Shown one piece after another: positions 41,706-50,100 of a DNA stretch of 64,000 nt. The DNA is taken from contig NZ_CP088017.1 of the NCBI RefSeq assembly GCF_021049285.1, positions 186,001 to 250,000 of the forward strand, in the 5' to 3' direction. The notes below the pieces were generated by a model, which saw only the letters and a program-made list of their open reading frames with translations, was not told the origin of the DNA and did not search any database. Positions within the stretch are counted from its first letter, which is position 1. The number at the start of each line of letters is the position of its first letter. The translations under genes were made by a program, and so were the position numbers. The stretch comes from Ruania halotolerans. Lineage in GTDB: Bacteria > Actinomycetota > Actinomycetes > Actinomycetales > Beutenbergiaceae.

Positions 41706-43010
41706 TCAGCGCCCTACCGGTGCCAGGCCGATGCTGCTCGGCTGGGGTGCCGGTGTGCAGCAGCCGCCGGGCCGCTCGGGCTCGTCAAACAGTCCGGAGC
41801 CACCACACACGCCCGTATCGGGCAGCGTCAGCTCCACCCGGTGGGCGGCCTCGTCATCGCCGGCCAGCTTCGCGACGACGCTGCGCACCTGCTCGAAGCC
41901 CGTCATGGCGAGGAAGGTGGGCGCCCGCCCGTAGGACTTCGCGCCCACGATGAAGAACTCCTGCTCCGGATGGGCGAGGTCCGCAGCACCGGTGGCGCGC
42001 ACCGACCCGCAGGAGTGGATGTTGGGGTCCACCTCGCTTGCTAGTCGCACCGGGGCTTGGAGGCGGGTGTCCAGTTCGAGCCGCACTTCGGACAGGAACG
42101 AGTGATCGGGGCGGAACCCCGTCAGCACCACGACACGATCAGCGTCGAGAGCACGACCGTCCTCGGCGCGCACCTCGGCGCCGCCGTTGACGAGATCGAT
42201 CCGATCGGTCCGAAAACCTGTCACCAGATCGACCAGTCCGGCCTCCACCGCGCGCTTGGCTCGTTGCCCGAGCGCACCGCGTTCAGGGAGCTCATCCGCC
42301 GCGCCACCGCCGAATGTCGCGCCGACCTGGCCGCGGCGCAGCACCCACGTGATCCGGGTGCCGGGCTCGCGCTTCGCGAGCCGGGCGAGGTTGGCGATCG
42401 CCGTTGCCGCGGAGTGGCCATTGCCGATCACCACGGTGTGTCGTCCCGCCCAGGAGGAGTCGACGTCGGGGATCCCGTAGCTCAGCACCCCAGCGCTCAG
42501 TGCTGCGTGTTCGCCGATCGCTGGCAGGCCTTCCGCACCGGCCGGGCTGGGAGTCCGCCATGTTCCGGAGGCGTCGATCACGGCGCGTGCCTCGATCCGC
42601 TGCTCGCCTCCGCCCGCGGTGCGTACGTGCACGACGAACGGCTGTTCCGCTCGCCCGGAGTCGACCGAGCGGTCCCGGCCCTTTCGTCCCACGCCAACGA
42701 CTCGTGCCGAATACTGCACCCGGTCTCCCAGGGCTTCGGCGAGCGGCTGCAGGTACTCCGAGATCCATTGTGCCCCGGTGGGATATCCCGCCGCCGGCGC
42801 CGACCATCCAGTGCGTTCCAGGAGGCGCCGGCTCGCGCCGTCGACCACTTCCGGCCACGGGGAGAACAACCGCACATGGCCCCACTCGTGCACCGCGGCA
42901 GCCGGCTGATTGCCCTCTTCGAGGACCAACGGCTGCAGGCCGCGTTCGAGCAGATGCGCTGCAGCGGCAAGCCCTTGCGGACCGGCACCGATCACCACGA
43001 CGGGATGCAT
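41706..43010 (-). CDS. FAD/NAD(P)-binding flavoprotein, ArsO-like
   Basis: 434-aa flavoprotein monooxygenase-like protein. The FAD motif VVVIGAGPQGLAAAAHLLER opens the protein when started at the ATG at 43010. ATGs at 43061 and 43076 lie inside the ArsR operator and are rejected. The NADP motif is HTVVIGNGHSAATAIANLAR (about 210-229). The C-terminal tail is Cys-rich: TGVCGGSGLF and GGCCTPAP. It resembles the ArsO-type proteins of arsenic islands, whose reaction is still unclear. It is divergent from arsR-arsN over a shared operator, so arsenic-responsive expression is likely. No arsenite pump is adjacent. Confidence 0.75.
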   Translation of the reverse strand: MHPVVVIGAGPQGLAAAAHLLERGLQPLVLEEGNQPAAAVHEWGHVRLFSPWPEVVDGASRRLLERTGWSAPAAGYPTGAQWISEYLQPLAEALGDRVQYSARVVGVGRKGRDRSVDSGRAEQPFVVHVRTAGGGEQRIEARAVIDASGTWRTPSPAGAEGLPAIGEHAALSAGVLSYGIPDVDSSWAGRHTVVIGNGHSAATAIANLARLAKREPGTRITWVLRRGQVGATFGGGAADELPERGALGQRAKRAVEAGLVDLVTGFRTDRIDLVNGGAEVRAEDGRALDADRVVVLTGFRPDHSFLSEVRLELDTRLQAPVRLASEVDPNIHSCGSVRATGAADLAHPEQEFFIVGAKSYGRAPTFLAMTGFEQVRSVVAKLAGDDEAAHRVELTLPDTGVCGGSGLFDEPERPGGCCTPAPQPSSIGLAPVGR

Positions 43011-43058
43011 CACAGGACTCCGTTCATCGACGCTCTTCGATGGATCGAGGATGGCGCT

Positions 43059-43080
43059 CATATCGACAAATGTCAATGTG
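43059..43080. promoter_or_regulatory. ArsR operator
   Basis: Imperfect palindrome CATATCGACA (43059-43068), AA, TGTCAATGTG (43071-43080), with eight of ten arm positions matching. This TATCGACA-N2-TGTCRATR form is typical of ArsR/SmtB sites. It lies 17 bases before the arsR ATG and 48 bases before the flavoprotein start, so one dimer can silence both directions. Confidence 0.7.
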
Positions 43081-43097
43081 ACGCGCAGAATGGGTGG

Positions 43098-43436
43098 ATG
43101 ATCGTCGAAGCTCCAGTTGCCGCCTCGTCGTGCTGCACCGAGGCCCGCGAGCCGCTACCCGAGGGCGCGGCGGAACAGATCGCCACGGTGTTCAAGGCAC
43201 TCGGCGACCCGACCCGGGTGAAGCTCCTCTCGCTGATCACGGCCAGTGCACAGGGGGAGATGTGCGTCTGCGATCTCACCGGGCCGGTCGGCCTGGCGCA
43301 GCCCACCGTCTCCCATCACATGAAGGTGCTCGTCGAGGCCGGGCTGGTCGACCGGGAACAGCGGGGCAGATGGGCCTACTACCGGCCCTCCACCTCCGCT
43401 CTGGTCGCTGCAACCGACGCGCTGGTTGCCCGGTGA
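43098..43436 (+). CDS. arsR: ArsR-family arsenic-responsive repressor
   Basis: 112-aa winged-helix repressor. The DNA-recognition helix region reads LAQPTVSHHMKVLVEAGLV and the wing REQRGRWAYYRP. Potential As(III) ligands are the N-terminal pair Cys12-Cys13 (SSCCTE) and Cys56/Cys58 (EMCVCDL). An N-terminal CC pair plus a cysteine near position 55 is the arrangement described for the Corynebacterium glutamicum ArsR, distinct from the E. coli CxCxxC site alone. The ATG at 43098 follows the operator closely. It overlaps the acetyltransferase gene by four bases (GTGA). Confidence 0.88.
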   Translation: MIVEAPVAASSCCTEAREPLPEGAAEQIATVFKALGDPTRVKLLSLITASAQGEMCVCDLTGPVGLAQPTVSHHMKVLVEAGLVDREQRGRWAYYRPSTSALVAATDALVAR

Positions 43437-43933
43437 CGCCGCTGAAGTTTCGGCGCTTGACCGAATCGGACTGGCCGGCGGTCGAGTCGATCTTCCGCGA
43501 GGGGATCGCCACCGGTCACGCGACTTTCGAGGCCGAGCCGCCTCCTTGGGCGGCCTTCGACTCCGGACGGCACCGCGACCTACGCGTCGTCGCTGAGGCT
43601 TCCGATGGCGACATCCTCGGTTGGGTGAGCGCCAGTCCCACCTCCGGACGCGAGGTATATCGCGGCGTGGTCGAGCACTCCATCTACGTCGGCGCGGGTG
43701 CCCGTGGCCGAGGTGTCGGTCACGGCCTGCTCCGCGCGTTCCTCGACCTCGCCGACGAACACGGCATCTGGACCGTGCAAGCCTCACTCTTTCCGGAGAA
43801 CACCGCCAGCCTGCGCCTGCACGAACAGCTCGGGTTCCGGGTGGTGGGTCGCCGGGAACGGATCGCCCAGATGACGTATGGCCCGCTCGCCGGGACGTGG
43901 CGGGACACCGTGCTCATCGAGCGCCGTCGATAG
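43433..43933 (+). CDS. arsN: GNAT N-acetyltransferase, ArsN/phosphinothricin-type
   Basis: 166-aa GNAT enzyme. The family opening KFRRLTESDWPAVESIFREG, then GHATFEAEPPPW, the acetyl-CoA loop GARGRGVGHGLLRAFLDLA, and NTASLRLHEQLGFRVVGRRE match the phosphinothricin/arsinothricin acetyltransferases. Linkage with arsR argues for the ArsN branch, which detoxifies organoarsenicals such as arsinothricin by N-acetylation. The GTG start at 43433 lies in the overlap with the arsR stop, so both are made together. Phosphinothricin-like or methionine-sulfoximine activity is possible as well. Confidence 0.8.
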   Translation: MTPLKFRRLTESDWPAVESIFREGIATGHATFEAEPPPWAAFDSGRHRDLRVVAEASDGDILGWVSASPTSGREVYRGVVEHSIYVGAGARGRGVGHGLLRAFLDLADEHGIWTVQASLFPENTASLRLHEQLGFRVVGRRERIAQMTYGPLAGTWRDTVLIERRR

Positions 43934-43958
43934 GATCTCAACGACCGCAAGCCCGCTG

Positions 43959-43980
43959 GTGCCCGAAGGCTGCCGGGCAC
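43959..43980. terminator. Hairpin between convergent arsN and sugar-binding protein
   Basis: GTGCCCG (43959-43965) pairs with CGGGCAC (43974-43980) around an eight-base loop, directly before the stop of the convergent lipoprotein gene at 43981. No T-run is present, so this is a moderate terminator candidate. Confidence 0.45.
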
Positions 43981-45624
43981 TCACCCGTTCGCCGCGGCGT
44001 GGCCCTCTTCGTACTCAGCCCGGATCGTGTCGCCGCCCTCCGCGCGCCAGTCAGCGACCACGTCGTCCCAGGATGAGACCGGTTCGCGACCGAGCAGGAT
44101 CGCGTTCGTGGCGTCGTTGAGTGTGGTGTCGAGTTGGCCGCCCAGAGTGCCCTGTGTGTTCGAGTACAGCCCATTGGTGGGGTTCGGCACGCCGGTCGGG
44201 ATCACCTGCTCCATGTGGTCGTAGATATCCTGCGCGACCTGTGGCCGGCCCGGGTAGTAACTGGGCCGTGGCCCGTCGACGAGGTACTCGATCGGGAACG
44301 TGCCACCGGATGCCTCGGTCTCGCCGAGTTCGGTGAGTACCGGGTCGTTGCTGTCGTCGAGGGTGTAGTGGACACCCTCGATGCCGTACTTGCGGAACAG
44401 GTGTTCTGCGGTCCCGATAGGGGCGGCGAGGAAGTTGAGAACCTCCAGCAGCATGCGGATGCGGCCCTCATCCGCCTGCCTGAGCGCCGAGATCGTGTTG
44501 TTGGGGTTGCCGAGCCAGAAGGGCGCTGGGTCACCGCTCTGGCTGGGGGTGACCATCAGACCGACGAGGTAGCCGGGCCCCTCGGCGCTCCCGACCTTGT
44601 ACATGCCGCCCATCCCCGAGTAGGTGTCCTGGTGGATCGCGGCCGACCCGGCCCCGAACCACGCCTTCTGGTCCGCGGTGGACGCATCGGCGCTATCGGG
44701 GTGGACCAGCTCGTCGGAGATGAGCCGACGCCCGAGCTCCAGGGCCTCTTTGTACCCTTCCGACTCGATCGCATGAGTGAAGGCTCCGGTGTCATCGACG
44801 CCCCAGGTGTTGGGGAGTCCGTACATCTGCTGCAGCATGGCCATCGGAACACTCGTCAACGCCCAGGAATTGGCCCGGGTGTCGGTCATGTCGCGGCACG
44901 TCTGGATGAACTCGTCGATGGTGGCCGGCTGCGGGTCGACGCCACGTTCGGCGAACAGGTCATCGCGTGTGTACAGCAGGACCGACGATTGCACACCGCG
45001 GCTGATCGGAATACCGAAGATGCCGCCGTTGAAGACGGTGCCGCGCCAGGATTCGGTGGGCAGGTTTGCGAGGAAAGGATAATCGGAGATGGCATCGCCG
45101 GACAGGTACTCGGTGAGGTCTTGGCACTGCGTCTCCAGGAACTGGGGCAACTGGGCGAAACCCATGTCGACCGTGAAGATGTCGCCGAGCCCATCACCGG
45201 CGACGGCGGTGGCGAACCGCTGGGAGTAGTCGGCACCAGGGGTGATGGTGAGGCTGAGGTCGGACCCGATCCGGGTATTGAGCTCCTGCCAGTAGGAGTT
45301 GCGATCCATGCTCGGCGGCACGGCCTGGTTGACGGGCACGGAACCGTGGATGGCGGACCCGTCGGCGGGCATGCCGCTGGTGGCGGGCTGCGGATCGGCG
45401 GGGTAGGAGAAGAAGGTGTCCGGGATGCCGGCCTCAGTTCCCGGAAGGTCGGGGGTGACCCCCTCGAAGCGGATGTACGTGGGCAGCTCGACGCCAGCGG
45501 TGGCGACGGTGCCGCCGCCAGACTGAGTGGCCCCCGAGTTCGAACACGCGGTGGTGGCGCCGACCGTGGCCAGAGCAGCGGAGCCTATTCCAGCGGTCAG
45601 GAACGTGCGGCGGGAGAAGGTCAT
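43981..45624 (-). CDS. Extracellular solute-binding lipoprotein, LplA type
   Basis: 547-aa binding protein of the long SBP class used by LplABC/YtcQ-type polysaccharide importers. The N-terminus combines a Tat motif (SRRTFLTAGIG) with a lipobox ending GATTAC near residue 27. Mature motifs: FFSYPADPQPATSGM, SYWQELNTRIGSDLSL and FGIPISRGVQSSVLLYTRDD. It is last in the operon behind two permeases, 45 bp after the second. No ATPase gene is present, as usual for these systems. The ligand should be a complex oligosaccharide, given the co-regulated glycosidase. Confidence 0.9.
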   Translation of the reverse strand: MTFSRRTFLTAGIGSAALATVGATTACSNSGATQSGGGTVATAGVELPTYIRFEGVTPDLPGTEAGIPDTFFSYPADPQPATSGMPADGSAIHGSVPVNQAVPPSMDRNSYWQELNTRIGSDLSLTITPGADYSQRFATAVAGDGLGDIFTVDMGFAQLPQFLETQCQDLTEYLSGDAISDYPFLANLPTESWRGTVFNGGIFGIPISRGVQSSVLLYTRDDLFAERGVDPQPATIDEFIQTCRDMTDTRANSWALTSVPMAMLQQMYGLPNTWGVDDTGAFTHAIESEGYKEALELGRRLISDELVHPDSADASTADQKAWFGAGSAAIHQDTYSGMGGMYKVGSAEGPGYLVGLMVTPSQSGDPAPFWLGNPNNTISALRQADEGRIRMLLEVLNFLAAPIGTAEHLFRKYGIEGVHYTLDDSNDPVLTELGETEASGGTFPIEYLVDGPRPSYYPGRPQVAQDIYDHMEQVIPTGVPNPTNGLYSNTQGTLGGQLDTTLNDATNAILLGREPVSSWDDVVADWRAEGGDTIRAEYEEGHAAANG

Positions 45625-45669
45625 GCGGATTTCCTTTCAGGTGGGCCGGCGTCGATGCCGGCAGTGAGA

Positions 45670-46581
45670 TCAGCCTTTGACTGCGCCGGTGAGGACGCCT
45701 TTGGCGAAATGACGCTGGAGGAACGGATAGACGATGAGAATCGGCACGATCGTGACGACGAGGATCGCCATTTGGATCGATGGTTGCGGCGGCAGGTTCT
45801 CTGCTCCGGCGCCCAGGTCCGTGGCACTCATTTCGGTGTTGTTGATGACATAGGTCCGCAGGACGAGCTGCAGCGGCCACATGGCGCTGTCGTTGAGGTA
45901 GATGAGGGCGTTGAAGAAGGCGTTCCAGTACCCGACGGCGTAGAACAGCCCGATCACCGCCAGCACCGCCTTCGACAGCGGCAGCATGACCCGGGCGAAG
46001 ATCGTGAGATGGCCCGCGCCGTCGACTCGTGCCGAGTCGGTGAGCTCGGCGGGGATGCCCATGAAGAATGCGCGGAGCACGATCACGTTGAAGGCGCTGA
46101 GCGCCGTCGGCAGGATCAGCGCCCAGTAACTGTTGAGAAGCCCGAGTTCCTTGACCACCAGATAATTGGGGATCAGACCGGGTGAGAACAGCAGAGCGAA
46201 CAGCACCAACATGAGCATGAGCTTCTGCCCGAACGATCCCTGCCGGCTCAGCGCGTAGGCGAGCAGGGTCGAGACTGCGAGGCTGAGCGCCGTGCCGATG
46301 ACGGTCACGCCCAGGCTCACCAGCATGGCCCGGCTGACGACGCCGCCAGCAAAGATCGTCCGGTACGAGTCCAGTGAGACGGTCGTGGGGAGCAGCACGA
46401 ACCCGCCCGAGGAACTCACCTGCGCACGGTCGGCGAGGCTCGTGGAGACGATGCCGACGAACGGCAGGATGACAACCGCACACATGACGACCAGCACCAC
46501 ACCCTTGAGGGTGCGCGTCGGCATGCTCGGGGCGTCGATCGGATGGCGCCGCTGTCGCGATCGCACGGGAGCGATGGTCAT
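45670..46581 (-). CDS. Carbohydrate ABC transporter permease, LplC/YtcP type
   Basis: 303-aa MalG-like permease. The N-terminal helix is GVVLVVMCAVVILPFVGIV. The EAA loop is seen in LTDSARVDGAGHLTIFARVM, and the typical end is PFLQRHFAKGVLTGAVKG, the signature tail of LplC-type permeases. ATGA overlap with the LplB-type gene upstream. It works with that permease and the LplA-like lipoprotein. Confidence 0.92.
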   Translation of the reverse strand: MTIAPVRSRQRRHPIDAPSMPTRTLKGVVLVVMCAVVILPFVGIVSTSLADRAQVSSSGGFVLLPTTVSLDSYRTIFAGGVVSRAMLVSLGVTVIGTALSLAVSTLLAYALSRQGSFGQKLMLMLVLFALLFSPGLIPNYLVVKELGLLNSYWALILPTALSAFNVIVLRAFFMGIPAELTDSARVDGAGHLTIFARVMLPLSKAVLAVIGLFYAVGYWNAFFNALIYLNDSAMWPLQLVLRTYVINNTEMSATDLGAGAENLPPQPSIQMAILVVTIVPILIVYPFLQRHFAKGVLTGAVKG

Positions 46582-47576
46582 GACTTATACACTCCGTTCT
46601 CGCCGAGGATGTGGGCGATCTTGTTGGCGCCGAGTACGAGGACTACGCCGACGGCGCCTTTCACCAGGCCGACGGCGGCAGCGACGCCCCACTGGCCACC
46701 GATGATTCCGTTGTTGTAGACGTAGGTGTCGAGGACTTCGCTGGCGGCGAGCCCGACGCCGCCTTGCTGCAGGATGATCTGCTCGAATCCGACGGTGAGT
46801 GAGTCACCGAGGCGCAGGATCAACAGCAACACGATGATTCCGCGGATGCCTGGCAGGGTGATGTGCCACATTTGCCGCCATCGGGAGGCGCCGTCCATCG
46901 TCGCGGCCTCGTAGAGCGAGGGGCTGATCTGCGATAGCGCGGCGAGGAACAGGATCGTGGCCCAGCCGGTGTCCTTCCACATCACCTGGCTCGTGAGGAG
47001 CCCGACGAACAGATCGGAGTTGCCGAGGATCGACAGCGTGTCCAGACCGTTGGAGCGCAGGAAGTTGTTGATCATCCCCGAGCCGCCGAGTACCTGTTGG
47101 AAGATCGCGACGATGATCACCCAGGAGAGGAAGTGCGGCAGATAGAGCACCGACTGCACGACGCGCTTGATTCGCTCGGACAACAGACTGTTGAGTAGCA
47201 GCGCGACTGCGATGGGTGCCGGGAACACCAAGGCCACCTGCACGAGCGTGAGCACCAATGTGTTTCGCAGCGCGTTCAGGAACGCCGGATCGCCATTGAA
47301 GATGACGGCGAAGTTGTCCAGGCCCACCCACGAGCTCTGCCCGAACGGGAGGAATGGGACGTAGGCCTGGAAAGCGATCACGTTGCCAAGCAGGGGCAAG
47401 TACTGGAAGAGAAGTAGCAACAGCATGCCCGGTATGGCCATGAGCAGCAGGGTGCGGTCGCGGGCCAGGCGGACATGCCAGGGGATCGAGCGCCGCACGC
47501 CACCGGATGGGCGTGATCTGAGAGTCCGGGGTGCGGGCCGCTTCGTTCGAATCGAGGGTTCCTCGGCCGACGACAT
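46578..47576 (-). CDS. Carbohydrate ABC transporter permease, LplB/YteP type
   Basis: 332-aa permease. The start is set at the ATG at 47576 (MSSAEEPSIRTKRPAPRTLR). A longer frame to 47642 would place the N-terminus across the operator at 47626 and is rejected. The first helix LLLMAIPGMLLLLLFQYLPL and the following GNVIAFQAYVPFLPFGQSSW are typical of LplB. The EAA loop is YEAATMDGASRWRQMWHITL. It is first gene of the importer operon, under control of the palindrome about 50 bp upstream. Confidence 0.9.
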   Translation of the reverse strand: MSSAEEPSIRTKRPAPRTLRSRPSGGVRRSIPWHVRLARDRTLLLMAIPGMLLLLLFQYLPLLGNVIAFQAYVPFLPFGQSSWVGLDNFAVIFNGDPAFLNALRNTLVLTLVQVALVFPAPIAVALLLNSLLSERIKRVVQSVLYLPHFLSWVIIVAIFQQVLGGSGMINNFLRSNGLDTLSILGNSDLFVGLLTSQVMWKDTGWATILFLAALSQISPSLYEAATMDGASRWRQMWHITLPGIRGIIVLLLILRLGDSLTVGFEQIILQQGGVGLAASEVLDTYVYNNGIIGGQWGVAAAVGLVKGAVGVVLVLGANKIAHILGENGVYKS

Positions 47577-47625
47577 GTCGCTCCGAGCGACGTCAGTGTG
47601 GCTCACATTCGGCTCCGTATCTATA

Positions 47626-47639
47626 TTACCGCGCTGTAA
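47626..47639. promoter_or_regulatory. Operator 1 of the Lpl/glycosidase regulon
   Basis: TTACCGCGCTGTAA, a 14-base palindrome with central GCGC and one mismatched pair, 50 bp upstream of the LplB-type start. It matches operator 2 in reverse orientation and has the form expected for a LacI-family protein. It lies in the 327-bp divergent gap 47577-47903. Confidence 0.7.
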
Positions 47640-47838
47640 CATCAGGAGTATTGCGGTTCGGGCGACAGTGTGTCAAGGAGGAGGCAACGGGTTCCGCCGT
47701 CGTGAAGCCAGCGGCAGGGCGTCGACAAATGACTGATAATTCAAGGGATTGATCGTGTGGTGACAGGGTGGACGACGTGGGCGGCTCGCTGGTGTGCGCG
47801 GCGTCATCGACGGGTAGGGCGGGTGCGATAGTGCAGCC

Positions 47839-47852
47839 TTTCAGCGCGGTAA
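47839..47852. promoter_or_regulatory. Operator 2 of the Lpl/glycosidase regulon
   Basis: TTTCAGCGCGGTAA, the reverse complement of operator 1 with two differing positions, 52 bp upstream of the glycosidase ATG at 47904. The near-equal distances to both genes suggest one regulator acting on two divergent promoters, perhaps with looping over the 213 bp between sites. Confidence 0.7.
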
Positions 47853-47903
47853 TGTATCGTGCCAGCCACCACTGACCGATTTCCCCACGAGGAGAGCGTG
47901 ACT

Positions 47904-48884
47904 ATGACGCAGTCATCCACAGCGGCGCCGGACGCGACGCGAGCCACACCGCCAGCGGCCGAACTGTTGGGCGAGCCTTGGGCTGTCGGCCGTGCCGATG
48001 GGACACCGTTCTCGAAGGACCCATCGGTGGTGCGGCTGGGTGAGCGTTATCTGATGTACTTCACGCTGCCTCCGGAGCAGCCCGGCGCCCGTCGGGGCTG
48101 GCACGTCGGCATCGCCGAGAGCCCAGATCTGCGGTCCTGGACGCTGGTCGGGCGTCTTCACCCGGCAGGGGGCCATGAGTCTCGCGGCCTAGCGGCGCCA
48201 GGCGCGATCGTGCTTGACGGAGTGGTGCACCTCTTCTACCAGAGCTATGGAAATGGGCCGCGAGACGCGATCTGCCACGCGTGGTCCGCCGACGGCGTGT
48301 CCTTCACCCGAAATGATTCGAACCCGGTCTTTCGCCCGACCGGTGCATGGAACTGTGGCCGTGCGATCGATGCCGACGTCATGGTCGATGGTGCTCGGCT
48401 GCTGCTGGCATACGCGACGCGCGATCCGCAGATGGGTGTGCAGATGGTGGGCGTGGCCGAGGCGGCGCTGGACAGCGGATTCGGTGCCGACGCCTGGCGT
48501 GACCTCAGTGTGGACGCCCCGGCTCTGGCTCCTGAACTGCCCTGGGAGCTGGAGTGCATCGAGGCGCCGGCGTTGGTCCGGCGTGGGAACCGCCTCGTCA
48601 TGTTCTATGCAGGGGGGTACAACAATGAACCGCAGCAGATCGGCTATGCCGTGAGCGAGGATGGCGTGCACTGGACGCGAGGCGCCTCCGAGCCGTTCCT
48701 CCCGAACGGTAGGCCGGGCACGTGGAACTCCTCTGAGAGTGGTCATCCGGGTGTGTTCACCGATGCCGACGGACGGACCTACTTGTTCTTCCAGGGCAAC
48801 GACTCCGGCGGTCGGACCAACTACTTGGCGGCCACCGAGATCCTTTGGGACGAGGACCGCCCGCGGCTTGGTCCACCAGAGTGA
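47904..48884 (+). CDS. Five-bladed beta-propeller glycosidase (GH43/GH130-like)
   Basis: 326-aa protein with beta-propeller glycosidase motifs: PFSKDPSVVRLGERYLMYFT (candidate catalytic base Asp in the first blade), WNCGRAIDADVMVDG, WELECIEAPALVRRGNRLVM (candidate acid Glu) and SESGHPGVFTDADGRTYLFF. It has no signal peptide, so it acts in the cytosol on sugars brought in by the divergent LplABC-like importer. Start: ATG at 47904 with GAGGAGAG seven bases upstream. Whether it is a hydrolase (GH43/GH32 clan) or a phosphorylase (GH130) cannot be settled by eye. It is likely repressed through operator 2. Confidence 0.72.
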   Translation: MTQSSTAAPDATRATPPAAELLGEPWAVGRADGTPFSKDPSVVRLGERYLMYFTLPPEQPGARRGWHVGIAESPDLRSWTLVGRLHPAGGHESRGLAAPGAIVLDGVVHLFYQSYGNGPRDAICHAWSADGVSFTRNDSNPVFRPTGAWNCGRAIDADVMVDGARLLLAYATRDPQMGVQMVGVAEAALDSGFGADAWRDLSVDAPALAPELPWELECIEAPALVRRGNRLVMFYAGGYNNEPQQIGYAVSEDGVHWTRGASEPFLPNGRPGTWNSSESGHPGVFTDADGRTYLFFQGNDSGGRTNYLAATEILWDEDRPRLGPPE

Positions 48885-48924
48885 GTCAACCGGCAGCGTT
48901 TCCGACACTGTTGCCGGCGCTCAC
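48881..48924. terminator. Hairpin between convergent glycosidase and LacI genes
   Basis: GTGAG (48881-48885) and CCGGCA (48890-48895) pair with TGCCGG (48912-48917) and CTCAC (48920-48924), a two-part interrupted stem. It begins at the glycosidase stop and ends 11 bases before the LacI stop, a suitable place for a shared terminator. Confidence 0.4.
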
Positions 48925-48934
48925 TTCGGATGCG

Positions 48935-50038
48935 TCAGCTCGTGGCCACTGTGCTTTCTCGCACTACCAGTCGGTGCCCGATCACGGTCCGCACCGGTGG
49001 TAGGTGGGCGTCACCCGAGCGGGACCGAGCGAACAGCCGCTCCACGCATCGCTGGGCGAGTGCTTCGAGGTCCCAGGACACGCTCGTCAATGGCGGAGCA
49101 GTAAAGCGTGACTCCTCGTTGTCGTCGAAGCCCGCGACGGCGATGTCGTTCGGCACATTGATCCCTCGCTCGCGCAGCCGGGCTAGCGCACCGCTACCGA
49201 CGAGGTCGTTGAAGCAGAGGATCGCATCGGGTGGCTCCGGGAGCGCGAGCAACCCGTCGACGGCGGCGGCCGCCTCGGGCCGACGGCTCCGGGCCAGAGG
49301 TGTGAGGTAGTCAGACCGGACCGACAGTCCCGCCGCGTCGAGCGCCTGGCAGAACCCGCGATAGCGCAACTCGGACGCGTTGGCGCGGTCCTGGGGTTGG
49401 ATACCGAGCGTCGCGATCCGGGTGCGTCCCTGAGCGAGGAGGTGCTCGACCACCTCACGTGCGGCGGCGACAGCGTCGGTGGTGACATGGTCCGAGGACG
49501 CGGTGGCACCGCCCTCGCCGATCAGCACCAGGTTGTGGTGAGCGAACCGGTCGGTCAGCTCGGCCTGGCTGGTCGAATCGGGCTGCAGGATGACCCCATC
49601 GACCAACTGTGCTCCCCCGCCCCGGACGACCGCCGTCTCGAGCTCGGCCGACGATCGTGTCTGCTCGATCAGAACGATCCAGTCGTGCTGAGCTGCGGCG
49701 TCCATGACGTGGCCTGCGAGTTCGGAGTAATACGGATTGTCGAGTCCTGGGATCGCGAGCGCAATGAACCCAGTCCGGTCGCTGGCGAGGGCGCGAGCGG
49801 AGAGGTTGACGCGGTAACCCAGCGCGACGAGCGAGGCCTCGACCTTGGCGCGCGTGCTCGCGCTCACGTAGGGATGATCATGGAGGACGTTGGACACCGT
49901 CTTGGCCGAGACGCCAGCATGCGCGGCCACGTCGGACTGCCGTACGCGGCGACTTCGACCGGGTACTGCCCCCGTCCCGGCTGCCGTGATGTCCACGACT
50001 CCGATCGTAGGGGTTTGGCGGCGGGAACGGATCGCCAC
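48935..50038 (-). CDS. LacI-family transcriptional regulator of the Lpl/glycosidase locus
   Basis: 367-aa LacI/GalR repressor. The helix-turn-helix is VRQSDVAAHAGVSAKTVSNV, preceded by about 30 residues of unstructured, Arg-rich sequence. The true start may be a GTG inside this region (VDITAAGTGAVPG). The hinge and effector domain follow (GFIALAIPGLDNPYYSELAG, DGVILQPDSTSQ, TDAVAAAREVVEHLLAQGRT). It is convergent with the glycosidase and is the only local candidate to bind the two TTACmGCGCkGTAA palindromes. The ligand is likely the imported sugar. Confidence 0.86.
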   Translation of the reverse strand: MAIRSRRQTPTIGVVDITAAGTGAVPGRSRRVRQSDVAAHAGVSAKTVSNVLHDHPYVSASTRAKVEASLVALGYRVNLSARALASDRTGFIALAIPGLDNPYYSELAGHVMDAAAQHDWIVLIEQTRSSAELETAVVRGGGAQLVDGVILQPDSTSQAELTDRFAHHNLVLIGEGGATASSDHVTTDAVAAAREVVEHLLAQGRTRIATLGIQPQDRANASELRYRGFCQALDAAGLSVRSDYLTPLARSRRPEAAAAVDGLLALPEPPDAILCFNDLVGSGALARLRERGINVPNDIAVAGFDDNEESRFTAPPLTSVSWDLEALAQRCVERLFARSRSGDAHLPPVRTVIGHRLVVRESTVATS

Positions 50039-50100
50039 TGCGTCCTAGTCGGCATTGTGCACGCGGCTGGCCGGCCTGCGGCGTGAGCCACAATGTCGGT

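Noticed and set aside
43059-43076. Upstream ATG starts at 43061 and 43076 for the ArsO-like protein
   Set aside because: They lie inside the ArsR operator and add about 20 residues before the FAD motif. The ATG at 43010 puts the Rossmann motif at the usual N-terminal position.
44134-46185. 683-codon plus-strand open frame opposite the LplA/LplC-type genes
   Set aside because: It is antisense to the binding protein and permease, spans two genes and shows no motif. High GC makes long spurious frames common here.
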